The notes: generated from the sequence alone by a model not told the origin. Numbered from the stretch's first letter, positions 1 through 9,453 are shown. The stretch: 32,973 nt of DNA from an uncultured Clostridiaceae bacterium (GCA_947642455.1 CANRSN010000022.1:1-32973), one strand, 5' to 3'. Numbers and translations: made by a program.

Positions 1-2
1 AA

Positions 3-569
3 TTTGACAAAGAAAAATTGCAAGAAAGACTTGCAAAACTTGCAGGCGGTGTTGCAGTTATAGAAGTTGGAGCAGCAACAGAGATTGAAATGAAAGAGAA
101 AAAACTTAGAATAGAAGATGCTTTGGCTGCAACAAAAGCAGCAGTAGAAGAAGGAATAGTTGCAGGAGGAGGAACAGCTTATATCAATATCATTCCTAAA
201 GTAGATGCTGCCGTAAAAGAATTAAAAGAAGATGAAAGATTAGGTGGAAATATAGTATTAAAAGCATTAGAAGAGCCAATTAGACAAATAGTTACAAATG
301 CGGGATTAGAACCAGCAGTAGTAGTAGAAAAAGTAAAATCAAGCACAGAAGGATTTGGTTTTGACGCAGGAAAAGAAGAATACGTAGATATGAAAAAAGT
401 AGGAATTGTAGATCCTACTAAAGTTACAAGAAGTGCACTTCAAAATGCAGCAAGTATTGCTTCTATGGTGCTTACAACCGAAAGCATTGTAACAGATAAA
501 AAAGAAGAAAAATGCGGATGTGGTAACCATGACAGCGGAATGGGTGCAGGAATGGACGGAATGTACTAA
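3..569 (+). CDS. groEL: Chaperonin GroEL, C-terminal part (5' end outside window)
   Basis: The reading frame enters from the left edge and ends at TAA 567-569, giving about 188 residues of the 60-kDa chaperonin. Visible are the equatorial-domain stretches typical of GroEL: the [10 protein letters not shown] segment, the [14 protein letters not shown] segment, and the VAGGG motif that lies near the nucleotide pocket. The tail is not the usual GGM repeat. It ends in a short Cys/Gly/Met-rich sequence ([16 protein letters not shown]), as in many Clostridia. GroEL forms the double-ring cage that folds cytosolic proteins with ATP and GroES. The first in-frame start-like codon in view (TTG 18) is internal and not the true start. 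The gene is followed by a 10-bp hairpin and then by tRNA-Leu, so it is the last gene of its operon. Confidence 0.97.
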   Translation, partial: FDKEKLQERLAKLAGGVAVIEVGAATEIEMKEKKLRIEDALAATKAAVEEGIVAGGGTAYINIIPKVDAAVKELKEDERLGGNIVLKALEEPIRQIVTNAGLEPAVVVEKVKSSTEGFGFDAGKEEYVDMKKVGIVDPTKVTRSALQNAASIASMVLTTESIVTDKKEEKCGCGNHDSGMGAGMDGMY

Positions 570-582
570 TATATAAGTTAGA

Positions 583-612
583 AAGAGGTGTTCTAAAGAT
601 AGAGCACCTCTT
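583..612 (+). terminator. Hairpin downstream of groEL
   Basis: Inverted repeat GAGGTGTTCT / AGAGCACCTC (10 pairs including one G-T) around a 6-base loop. It starts 16 bases after the groEL stop. There is no clear T-run after it, so it may act as a weak terminator or as an mRNA 3'-end stabiliser. Confidence 0.6.
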
Positions 613-639
613 GACAAGTGGAAATAATAATGTTATTAT
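611..639 (+). promoter_or_regulatory. Sigma-A promoter of tRNA-Leu
   Basis: TTGACA at 611-616, exactly 17 bases of spacer, then TATTAT at 634-639. The expected start is 7-8 bases downstream, just before the tRNA at 648. Confidence 0.8.
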
Positions 640-647
640 ATATCTAT

Positions 648-730
648 GCCCGAATGGCGGAATTGGCAGACGCACACGACTCAAAATCGTGCGGGAAACC
701 ATGTGGGTTCGAGTCCCACTTTGGGCACCA
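648..730 (+). tRNA. tRNA-Leu (anticodon CAA), CCA encoded
   Basis: The acceptor stem GCCCGAA / TTTGGGC closes with one G-T pair. The anticodon stem CACGA/TCGTG holds the loop CTCAAAA, which gives anticodon CAA. There is a long variable arm as in class II tRNAs and a T-arm with GGTTCGAGTCC. CCA is encoded at 728-730. It decodes UUG. The accessory region begins directly behind it. Confidence 0.96.
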
Positions 731-816
731 CAAGCAATTTTCGTCGAACTTTTTGAAAGTCTTGATATAACTTAATTTTAAGACTATAAAAAATTTGATG
801 AACACAAAAATCTTAT

Positions 817-845
817 TCCAACTCTTATGAGTTGGACTTTTTTTG
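817..845 (+). terminator. Rho-independent terminator after tRNA-Leu
   Basis: Perfect 8-bp stem TCCAACTC / GAGTTGGA with a TTAT loop, followed by C and a run of eight T. Confidence 0.9.
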
Positions 846-846
846 A

Positions 847-1155
<309 letters not shown>

Positions 1156-1261
1156 GAGAAAACGGCAAAACATTTTAGAGTTTTAAAAAATTATACTATA
1201 TTGGTTTATTTGTGTTTTTTAAGAGAATTAAAGAGATAGTTAATAATAAATATAAAACTCT

Positions 1262-1302
1262 AAAGTGCTAATAGCCAAACCTATGCTATGTGGCACTTTT
1301 TT
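1262..1302 (+). terminator. Terminator after the 90-aa gene
   Basis: The outer stem AAAGTGC / GCACTTT and the inner stem ATAGC / GCTAT are followed by a run of seven T. Confidence 0.8.
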
Positions 1303-1347
1303 TAGTTGCCTTTCTATTCATAATTTGGAAGGAGGAATATTTATAGA

Positions 1348-3178
<1,831 letters not shown>

Positions 3179-3205
3179 AAAATAAAATTATGGAGGTAAA
3201 AACAA

Positions 3206-3574
3206 ATGGAAAATAAAGAGAATAAATATGGAATTGAATATACAAAACAAGGCGATTATTATATGCCAAATCTAGTATTAGAAAAAGAAAAAATCACACT
3301 AAACAAATATGGTAAAGCAAGATTAAACTATTTAAAAACAAATAAAAAGGCAGAATATATGATAATGTTTACAAAAGGGACTCTTAATAATCACTTAAAA
3401 GAAATACAAGAAATCGCTCAAAAAAGATTAGATTATATGATAAATGAGTTAGTAAAAAAAGAGAATATTACAGAAGAATTAAAAGCAAAAAATCAATTAG
3501 CTTGGATGTCAGCAATGAATTCTATTAAAGCACAAGCAGAAGAAATTATATATAGTGAACTAATTTATGTGTGA
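3206..3574 (+). CDS. TnpV-like transposon-encoded protein
   Basis: A 122-residue soluble protein resembling TnpV of the Tn4451/Tn4453 family. Features are an N-terminal GIEYTKQGDYYMPNLVL segment, a KYGKARLNYLK basic stretch and two C-terminal helices. ATG 3206 follows ATGGAGG with good spacing. It starts 27 bases after the recombinase stop, so the two are likely co-transcribed. The biochemical role of TnpV is not established. It is a conserved passenger of these mobilizable elements. Unlike its neighbours, this frame is intact from the start. Confidence 0.8.
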   Translation: MENKENKYGIEYTKQGDYYMPNLVLEKEKITLNKYGKARLNYLKTNKKAEYMIMFTKGTLNNHLKEIQEIAQKRLDYMINELVKKENITEELKAKNQLAWMSAMNSIKAQAEEIIYSELIYV

Positions 3575-3660
3575 GTACAACCTAAAAATATTGATTTAGC
3601 AAGCAACGTATTTGTACTCACGCCACAAATACAGGTAAGAATGGGACAAGTCCCAAACCC
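3571..3660 (+). other. Candidate transfer origin (oriT) / operator region upstream of mob genes
   Basis: A perfect 10-bp inverted repeat GTGAGTACAA (3571-3580) / TTGTACTCAC (3612-3621) is followed by a 14-bp dyad TGGGACAAGTCCCA (3642-3655). It sits between tnpV and the mobC-like gene, which is where oriT and the MobC operator lie in related elements. The nick site cannot be placed. The first repeat overlaps the tnpV stop and could also be part of a terminator. Confidence 0.4.
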
Positions 3661-3690
3661 TAATATAAAAAATAGAAAGTGAGATGATAA

Positions 3691-4041
3691 ATTATAAGAA
3701 ATAGAAATATAAAAATAAATATCTTTTTGAATGAAGAAGAAAATAGAATATTAAATGAGAAAGTAAAAAAGTCTGGATTAAATAAATCAGAGTTCTTTAG
3801 AAAAATAATTTTAGACTATCAGCTAAAAGAAAAACCAGATGAAAAATTTTATGAAATATTATCACAGCTTCGTGGTATGGCAACAAACTTAAATCAAATG
3901 TCAAGAGTTTATAATCAGTATAAAGGCTATGTAAATGAAAATAAGTATGCAACCTTATATAATCAAATACAAAACTTTATATTAGCATTAGAAGAAGTTT
4001 ATCTTATACCAACAAGAAATAAAAATGTTAGTGGGTGGTAA
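3691..4041 (+). CDS. MobC-like ribbon-helix-helix mobilization protein; start codon not canonical
   Basis: A relaxase accessory protein that in related systems binds oriT and recruits the relaxase. The N-terminal pattern (NRNIKINIFLNEEENRILNE) is a ribbon-helix-helix strand and helix. The middle (LSQLRGMATNLNQM) matches the bacterial mobilization protein MobC domain. There is no ATG, GTG or TTG at the expected start. The open frame begins after TAA 3688 and the first codon is ATT 3691, seven bases after AAGTGAG. Alternatively, ATG 3684 is the start and one extra A near 3700 shifts the frame (zero frame stops at TAG 3702). A TTG at 3727 would cut off the DNA-binding strand. The gene ends 6 bases before the relaxase start, so the two form one operon. 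Confidence 0.75.
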   Translation: MIRNRNIKINIFLNEEENRILNEKVKKSGLNKSEFFRKIILDYQLKEKPDEKFYEILSQLRGMATNLNQMSRVYNQYKGYVNENKYATLYNQIQNFILALEEVYLIPTRNKNVSGW

Positions 4042-4047
4042 TAAAAT

Positions 4048-5338
4048 ATGGCAGTAACAAAAATATGGAAAGTAAAAGACAGATTAGACATAACAATAAA
4101 CTATGCAGTAAATCGGAGAAAAAACAGAAGAAAAATTATATGTATCAGGTATAAATTGTATGCCTGATACATCATACCAAGAAATGATAAATGTAAAAAA
4201 GCAATTTTTCAAAACAGATGGAATACAATGCTTTCACGCAGTACAATCTTTTGTAAAAGGAGAAATAACACCAGAGCAAGCACACGAAATTGGAATGAAA
4301 CTTGCTGAAGAATTATGGGGAGATAAATTTCAAGTAGTAATTACAACGCACTTGAACACAGATAATTTGCATAACCATTTTATACTAAACTCTGTATCCT
4401 TTTTAGATGGTAAAAGATTTTGCAATACTAAAAAAGATTATGCCATTATGAGAAAAACATCAGATAGACTTTGTGAAGAATATGGCTTAAATGTATTATC
4501 ACAAGAAGAAAAATATAATAAGTATGCTACTAGCAGTTTATATAAAGAACTTATGAAAGATTCTATTGATTATGCAATAGAAAATGCAAAAGATTATAAT
4601 GAGTTTATAAAAATACTACAAGATTTAGGATATGTAATTACAGACAAAAACGGAACTTTATCTATAAGGCGTGATCCATACAAAAGAAACACAAGAATTG
4701 AAAGACAGTTTGGAAATAAATACTCAAAAGAAAATATATACAAGAGAATACTAGAAATACAGCCCATATTCCCTTACTCATCTAATCCTATGGTACTAAT
4801 TACTAGAACTTATGAAAATTATAATAAACAAAGAGAAAGACATTACAAAAATAAAGGCTCTATTGCCTATCTTATATATCAATATGAGAAATTATTCGGT
4901 ATAAGTACAGAAAGTTCCTTAAAATCAAAAATAACAAGAATGACACCAGAACTAATAGCAGATATTAAGAAAATGGACGAGTATTCTAATCAAGCAAGAT
5001 TTTTAACAAGGTACAATATAAATACAAATCAAGATTTATTGAATTTTGAAAAATCAGCTTATGAAAAGGTAAATCCACTAAAGAGCAAAAGAGAAAACCT
5101 TTGGAAAAAGCATAAAAGAGCAAAAACAGATGAGGAAAAACAAGTAATAGAAAATGAAATTGTAGAAATTTCAAAACAAATCACTCCAATTACTGAAGAA
5201 ATAAAGCATTGTAATAATATAAAACAAAGAGTAGATAAAATTAAACAATATCAATTGCATGAGCAAATAGAACAAGAAAAATCACAATTTGAAAAAGAGC
5301 AGGAAAAGAGTAAAAAAGGCAGAAATAAAGCAAGGTAG
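4048..5338 (+). CDS. Relaxase (MOB-P / VirD2-like), interrupted by a +1 shift at codon 23
   Basis: A relaxase nicks oriT and pilots the transferred strand into the recipient. ATG 4048 encodes MAVTKIWKVKDRLD, then the zero frame meets CGG at codon 23 and stops 18 codons later. Skipping C4114 gives the expected NGEKTEEKLYVSGINC and opens into a frame that runs to 5338. The active-site region is complete beyond the shift: a MINVKKQFFKTDG segment, FHAVQSF, and the metal-binding histidine motif THLNTDNLHNHF. The C-terminal 120 residues are a charged coiled coil. The corrected length is about 429 residues, normal for these elements. Like the recombinase, it is either broken, mis-assembled or frameshift-expressed. 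ATG 4160 as a start would remove the N-terminal strand. Confidence 0.88.
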
Positions 5339-5396
5339 GTTATTTTATCTAGTTTTTTGTTAGTATAAACTTTTAGTAGGAAAATTTAAGAAAAAA

Positions 5397-5477
5397 ATTG
5401 AATAAGAGATACCGATTTGATAGAATATTTTTACCAAAAAAATAATATTCAAAGGAGGTATCTCTTATGTATTCAAT
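5397..5477 (+). repeat. Nested inverted repeat covering a ribosome site and start codon
   Basis: The left arm 5397-5413 pairs with 5457-5477 (17 bp, one 2-base bulge). Inside it, GAATATT (5423-5429) pairs with AATATTC (5444-5450). The right outer arm contains the end of the Shine-Dalgarno site and the ATG of the 19-residue frame at 5467, so folding would block its translation. It may be a remnant end of an insertion sequence. Confidence 0.6.
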
Positions 5478-5526
5478 TATTCAAAAGATTTATGAAAAAA
5501 ACAACAAAATTATAAAAGAAGGATAG
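5467..5526 (+). CDS. 19-residue open frame (leader peptide or gene remnant)
   Basis: ATG 5467 is preceded by AAAGGAGG (5451-5458) with 8-base spacing and ends at TAG 5524. The peptide is MYSIIQKIYEKNNKIIKEG. It looks like the first helix of a larger protein, such as a lost transposase, or a leader peptide. The downstream gene has its own promoter at 5548. Confidence 0.35.
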   Translation: MYSIIQKIYEKNNKIIKEG

Positions 5527-5547
5527 CATAATTTTTTTGTAAATTGG

Positions 5548-5576
5548 TTGATAAAAGTACAAATTTATGATACTAT
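5548..5576 (+). promoter_or_regulatory. Sigma-A promoter of the small cargo operon
   Basis: TTGATA (5548-5553), 17-base spacer, TACTAT (5571-5576). It leads into the gene at 5662. Confidence 0.6.
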
Positions 5577-5661
5577 TTATATGCACAAATAGTAATTTTG
5601 TAGTTTGAAAGAGTTATAGTAATTTATCTAGAAATTAAAAAATATTAAGGAGGTATAAGTT

Positions 5662-5847
5662 ATGTCTTTTGGAGATACAGAAATTATTAGAGAAAGAAGT
5701 GGAATAAAAATAATAAAGGTAGAAGGAAAATATGAAGTTGAGAGATATTGTGTTGTAGGAAATGGTTCAACAAGATATTATGATGATTATGAGGATGCTT
5801 TGGAAGAATATAATCTTCGTTGGGCGAAGATAGAATATGGAGAATAA
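5662..5847 (+). CDS. Hypothetical protein (61 aa)
   Basis: ATG 5662 follows AAGGAGG with ideal spacing. The product is acidic and beta-rich, with many aromatic residues (YYDDYEDALEEYNLRWAKI) and no membrane segment. The DDYEDALEEY pattern recalls small sandwich-fold proteins that end in one helix, but I cannot assign a family. It is the first of three small genes in a row (5662-6351), probably cargo of the mobilizable element. Confidence 0.65.
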   Translation: MSFGDTEIIRERSGIKIIKVEGKYEVERYCVVGNGSTRYYDDYEDALEEYNLRWAKIEYGE

Positions 5848-5936
5848 ATTTTGTAATTTTTCTTACTTAAACCGTTTATCTAAATAAATTATAAATACCA
5901 TCTTGTTTAGGTATATTAGAAAGGAGTAATTTGTAT

Positions 5937-6113
5937 ATGGGAGAAAGATTTCCAGGAATTGATTGGTATTGTGACAGATGTAATGCCTATTTAAATTCCC
6001 AAATAGGATTTGATGATCATAAATATACATGGAAATGTACAGAATGTGGTCATAAAAATAGTATTTCCTCTGATGATATTTATTTGTCAGAGAATGATTT
6101 TAGAAATGTTTGA
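5937..6113 (+). CDS. Small zinc-ribbon protein (58 aa)
   Basis: Four cysteines in two CxxC pairs (WYCDRCN and WKCTECGHKN), about 22 residues apart, form a rubredoxin-like zinc ribbon. ATG 5937 is chosen because AAGGAG (5921-5926) is 10 bases upstream. TTG 5931 would leave only 4. The context FPGIDWYCDRCNAYLN is often seen in small accessory proteins of Clostridia. The function is unknown; nucleic-acid or protein binding is the usual guess for such ribbons. Confidence 0.75.
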   Translation: MGERFPGIDWYCDRCNAYLNSQIGFDDHKYTWKCTECGHKNSISSDDIYLSENDFRNV

Positions 6114-6141
6114 TAAAATATAGAGGTGAGGAGGATATTAA

Positions 6142-6351
6142 ATGGGATTATTTAGCAATAAAAAAGATAATGAGATTAATCGTTTAAAACAAATAAATAA
6201 AAGTAAAGATAGAGAGATAAAGCGTCTTAAAAATCTATGTGCTGAAAAAGACAGTTATTTTGATAAAATGATTTCAGATGGACTTCGTCATGGAAGTAAA
6301 TTAGCATCTAAACATATGAGAGACAAAAAAGATTATTTAAATGGTAAATAA
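6142..6351 (+). CDS. Small coiled-coil protein (69 aa)
   Basis: ATG 6142 follows a GAGGTGAGGAGG ribosome site. The product is basic and almost entirely helical, with a heptad-like pattern (NEINRLKQINKSKDREIKRL) at residues 10-40, so it probably dimerises. There is no membrane segment. It starts 28 bases after the zinc-ribbon gene and is likely co-transcribed with it. I do not recognise the family. Confidence 0.65.
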   Translation: MGLFSNKKDNEINRLKQINKSKDREIKRLKNLCAEKDSYFDKMISDGLRHGSKLASKHMRDKKDYLNGK

Positions 6352-6457
6352 AAATGTTTTAAAGTTTAAAAAAAGATGTTACTAGAAATTACAGGTTATA
6401 GGGCAAGTTAAAATTCTATGAAGCCAAAAATGAACAGAAAAAATTATGGTATATCAT

Positions 6458-6486
6458 TTGACAAAATAAGAAAATGACTGTATAAT
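6458..6486 (+). promoter_or_regulatory. Consensus sigma-A promoter of antitoxin RNA
   Basis: TTGACA (6458-6463), exactly 17 bases, TATAAT (6481-6486): a perfect consensus promoter. No open reading frame with a ribosome site follows it, which argues for a small RNA gene. Confidence 0.85.
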
Positions 6487-6492
6487 AAAGAT

Positions 6493-6578
6493 AGAAAATG
6501 AGAGCCACAGAAATGTGTGCTACCAATAGAATTGATAAAACACCACATAGCTTGGCGAAGCGTAATGTGGTGCTTTTA
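6493..6578 (+). ncRNA. Predicted antisense RNA (type I antitoxin, RatA-like arrangement)
   Basis: A transcript of about 85 bases is predicted from the consensus promoter at 6458-6486 to the terminator at 6541-6577. It runs convergent to the toxin mRNA and overlaps its 3' end through the shared terminator, the geometry of txpA/RatA. The 5' end (ATAGAAAATGAGAG..TGTGCTACC) strongly resembles the 5' end of the toxin mRNA (ATAGAAAATGAGAA..AGTGCTACC), so the two promoter regions probably arose by inverted duplication. The RNA would pair with the toxin mRNA and cause its decay or block its translation. This is inferred from sequence only. Confidence 0.7.
6541..6577. terminator. Bidirectional terminator shared by toxin mRNA and antitoxin RNA
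   Basis: The stem CACCACAT / ATGTGGTG is extended by GCTT-GGCG-AAGC. T-rich tracts lie on both sides (CTTTTATTATTT on plus, TTTTAT on minus). Confidence 0.85.
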
Positions 6579-6692
6579 TTATTTGCTCAAAATTACTACT
6601 ATTGCAATAATCAAGGCAAATGCTATAATAGTCATTCCTACTAAACCGTAGAAAAGTAAGTATATTATCATTAACATAGCTTGTTCTACCAT
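6579..6692 (-). CDS. Small membrane toxin of a type I toxin-antitoxin system (37 aa)
   Basis: The peptide begins MVEQAMLMIIYLLF and ends VVILSK. One long hydrophobic helix (residues 6-35) is followed by a short polar end with Lys. This is the layout of TxpA/BsrG/holin-like toxins, which insert in the cell membrane and arrest growth. ATG (6690-6692) follows a GGGGGTGGTG ribosome site. The 5' leader contains ACCAC, which can pair with GTGGT of that site and may keep the full-length mRNA silent. It has its own promoter at 6779-6807 and shares a terminator with the antisense RNA. A longer open frame in another phase (6520-6714) hides it. A holin-like protein is the main alternative. Confidence 0.75.
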   Translation of the reverse strand: MVEQAMLMIIYLLFYGLVGMTIIAFALIIAIVVILSK

Positions 6693-6778
6693 ATAGCACC
6701 ACCCCCATTCTCACAGTAAGAACTGTGTATGTAAAGTGGTAGCACTCACACTGCTTATTCTCATTTTCTATGTTTACA

Positions 6779-6807
6779 ACTATATAACATTATTAGATAA
6801 AATGCAA
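6779..6807 (-). promoter_or_regulatory. Promoter of the toxin mRNA
   Basis: On the minus strand, TTGCAT (6802-6807), 17 bases, TATAGT (6779-6784). Transcription would start near 6772, giving a leader of about 80 bases before the toxin ATG. Confidence 0.7.
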
Positions 6808-6843
6808 GCGAACAAAACAAATTTTTGAAAAATATTATTTTTG

Positions 6844-7047
6844 ATTCAACTCTTGTAATTTTTATTATTTTATGTTACATTAAATATAGTCAAAAAACGA
6901 GTTTGCAGATATAATTCTTGCAAACTATTGATATTACTATAATTAAGAGTTGAAAATAGATATTTTTTGCCCTACTAATTTCGCAAACGTGTCTAGTTAG
7001 GGCACCAAAAGAAAAAACCGCTAATTCAACATTTGTAGCGGTTTTTT
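6844..7047 (+). other. Structured intergenic region, possible regulatory or small RNA
   Basis: Four nested or successive inverted repeats are present: TTCAACTCTT (6845) / AAGAGTTGAA (6945), GTTTGCA (6901) / TGCAAAC (6919), TGCCCTACTA (6968) / TAGTTAGGGCA (6994), and a 12-bp terminator stem (7012-7047). The terminator loop carries TTCAAC, which can also pair with GTTGAA at 6950, so alternative folds are possible. No protein-coding frame fits. I do not recognise a known RNA family. Confidence 0.4.
7012..7047. terminator. Strong Rho-independent terminator
   Basis: Perfect 12-bp stem AAAAAACCGCTA / TAGCGGTTTTTT with a 12-base loop. A-run and T-run arms make it usable in both directions. Confidence 0.9.
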
Positions 7048-7141
7048 ATATATAAAAAAATAATTAAATAAATTTAATATTTTAAATTCCATAAAAATAT
7101 GATAGGATATAGAAAGAGAAAATAACAAAAGAGGAGGAATA

Positions 7142-9235
7142 ATGTACGTTAAAGATTTTAGAGAATTACTAGAGAAGACAGAAAACAAATTAAGCATATT
7201 TGCAAGTGCAGAAATATTAAATAAATATGAGATAAATAAACAAGAATGTATTAACCTAATTAGTGAATACTTAAGAGATGAAGAAAAGCTACAATTATTT
7301 AATTATTCACATTTCAGGCAGTTTGAAAATTGGGCGAAAATAGAAATAATTAAAACCATTTCAAATGAAAATATATTATTACAAATAATAAAAGATGATA
7401 ACATTACAAATGGTTTTGAAAGCTATGAAATAATGGAAATTATTAAAAAAGTGAATGACAGAGGAAAACAGCAAATACTATACAATCAAGATTTAATAGA
7501 AAAATACCAAATAGCAGACTATGATTTAACAGATATTATTTCAGGTTTAGCAGAAGAATCAAAAGTAAAAATATTAAAGGATACTAATTTACTTACAGAA
7601 AAATTGCATTTAGAAAATTTTCAAATAGTAGAATTAATAAAAGAATTGTCAATAGATGAAGAAAAAATAAAAATATTTGAAAAATATCAATTAGAAAATG
7701 ACCAAATAATAGATATACTAAAAACAATACAAGCAGAAACTTTAAGTAAATTTTTAGTAGAACATATTGAATTCTGTTATGAAAATGAATTACAACCATA
7801 TGAAATTATACGTGAATTAGACCTTAAGCAGCAAAAAAAATTTATAGAAAATTTAGAGAATATAGATTTATCATTTAATCAAAAGAAAGAAATATTAGCA
7901 ACATTAAAAAAAGAAGCCAAGCAAAGTATTAGTACAATAAATATTCCAGAAGAATATAAAGTAGCACTTAGTATAGAAACAGAAGAATATGATGGATTAG
8001 TTATTTTAGATTTAGAAAAAGATTTAGAAAATTATCGTGGGTTAGATAATTTAATAATAGAAAACCCAGAAGAATTTACAGAACAACAGAGAAAAAAATT
8101 TATTGAACTTTGTAGTATTTGCCCAAATTTACAAGTGGCTAGTAAATATAGTGATAAAGTCAAATATTTTTCGACTGGTAGAGAATATAAAGAAGCAGAA
8201 GAATGGATAAATTCAGTAATTAATAAAATAAAGCCAGAATATTCAAATGCACAAAAAATAGCAATCATAGACAATGAAATAGGAAAAAAAATAAGCTATA
8301 GTCCTGACTTTGAAACAGAAGTATATAGTAAGTCAGACAGTAGAGCATTATGGAAAATAATCAGTTCTGGTTATGGAGTTTGCAATGGAATAGCAAAAGT
8401 AGAACAATATATTCTTAAGAGAATTGGAATAGAAAGTGAAATTATAAGTAATGATACTGATACACATGCGTTTTTAAAAATTAAAAATATTGAACTTCCA
8501 TTTGCAAATGGAGAAATTGTAAAAGGTAATACCATATTAGATCCTACTTGGAATTTAGCAAGTCATAAATTTAGTGGAAAGCCAGATAATTTTTGTATAA
8601 GTTATGAACAAGCAAGAAAAAATGACATTGATATAGAAAAAAAAGATCATAAATGTCATAGAAATGATGAAAAACTGAAAGATGCAACTATAAATTTAGA
8701 TGAACAAAGTTTGCGACAATTATTTGCAAGTGTTGGTTTAACAGACAAAGATGGTAATTTTCCAATAAAAGTTTTACAGGAAAAATCAAAACAAATAGAT
8801 GAAATATATGCAAATCAGCCAGAGCAAAATTTAAATAACCAATTTTTGTTACTTTCACAAACTTGCCCTGAATTTGCAACATGTCAAAATTCAAGTATGA
8901 GTATTTTAGATGATATATTATTAAATAATGAAAATTTAAAATTTGATAAATGTGTTGTAAATAGGGTTTATAGTAGAAGAGACAAAGAAAAAAGACCAAT
9001 ACTATATGTTTATATTAATTCTAAAGAAATAGGGAAAAAATTTTACTTTGCCAATAAAAATGAAAAAAGTTTTACAGAATTATCACAAGAAGAATTTACC
9101 AAACAATTTGAATGTTATGAAAATGATCTAAAAAATATGGATGGGTGTAGACCATGGGAAACTAAAGAACAAGTTAAAGAAAGCATAGATTTATCAAGCA
9201 GTTCTGGAGGAATAGTAAATGAAAGAGGAAGATAA
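7142..9235 (+). CDS. Helical-repeat protein with C-terminal transglutaminase-like domain (697 aa)
   Basis: ATG 7142 follows GAGGAGG. Residues 1-270 are a series of helical repeats of roughly 35-40 residues (units such as KLHLENFQIVELIKELS), probably a protein-binding solenoid. Residues about 385-480 form a transglutaminase-like cysteine-protease fold with a full putative triad: Cys414 in GVCNGIA, His442 in DTHAFLK and Asp467 in LDPTWN. The C-terminal 200 residues are of unknown fold with scattered Cys. There is no signal peptide or membrane segment, so it likely acts in the cytosol, possibly as a peptidase or amide-transferring enzyme. It stands alone between terminators next to a mobile element, which suggests cargo. 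Substrate and role are unknown; a defence or signalling role is possible but unsupported. Confidence 0.8.
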   Translation: MYVKDFRELLEKTENKLSIFASAEILNKYEINKQECINLISEYLRDEEKLQLFNYSHFRQFENWAKIEIIKTISNENILLQIIKDDNITNGFESYEIMEIIKKVNDRGKQQILYNQDLIEKYQIADYDLTDIISGLAEESKVKILKDTNLLTEKLHLENFQIVELIKELSIDEEKIKIFEKYQLENDQIIDILKTIQAETLSKFLVEHIEFCYENELQPYEIIRELDLKQQKKFIENLENIDLSFNQKKEILATLKKEAKQSISTINIPEEYKVALSIETEEYDGLVILDLEKDLENYRGLDNLIIENPEEFTEQQRKKFIELCSICPNLQVASKYSDKVKYFSTGREYKEAEEWINSVINKIKPEYSNAQKIAIIDNEIGKKISYSPDFETEVYSKSDSRALWKIISSGYGVCNGIAKVEQYILKRIGIESEIISNDTDTHAFLKIKNIELPFANGEIVKGNTILDPTWNLASHKFSGKPDNFCISYEQARKNDIDIEKKDHKCHRNDEKLKDATINLDEQSLRQLFASVGLTDKDGNFPIKVLQEKSKQIDEIYANQPEQNLNNQFLLLSQTCPEFATCQNSSMSILDDILLNNENLKFDKCVVNRVYSRRDKEKRPILYVYINSKEIGKKFYFANKNEKSFTELSQEEFTKQFECYENDLKNMDGCRPWETKEQVKESIDLSSSSGGIVNERGR

Positions 9236-9262
9236 GATTGAAAAATAATTACAATTTTTTTC

Positions 9263-9417
9263 ATACAATAGGAAAGTCATACTGACTTTTCCTATTGTAT
9301 AAAAAGCTTCGCAAACATTGTGCACAAATTTTAAAAAAATTTGGCACAGAACAAATTTACGGAAAGCCAAAGAGAAAAGTTAAAGTTATGCTAATTTAAA
9401 GGCTTTCCGATTTGTTC
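9263..9417 (+). repeat. 155-bp interspersed repeat, copy 1
   Basis: It differs at only two positions from 19503-19657. It begins with a hairpin (ATACAATAGGAAAGT paired with its complement, one bulge), followed by a GTGC..GCAC hairpin and a third one (GAACAAAT..CGGAAAGCC / GGCTTTCCG ATTTGTTC). There are no terminal inverted repeats and no coding frame. The first hairpin can serve as the terminator of the gene ending at 9235. Confidence 0.9.
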
Positions 9418-9453
9418 ACTAGATTTGTGCTTGAGGAAGGAATGTGATAAAAA

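Noticed and set aside
6520-6714. 64-residue minus-strand frame over the toxin-antitoxin locus
   Set aside because: Its C-terminus reads through the terminator stem, it has no ribosome site, and a better 37-residue frame with promoter, ribosome site and terminator lies in another phase.
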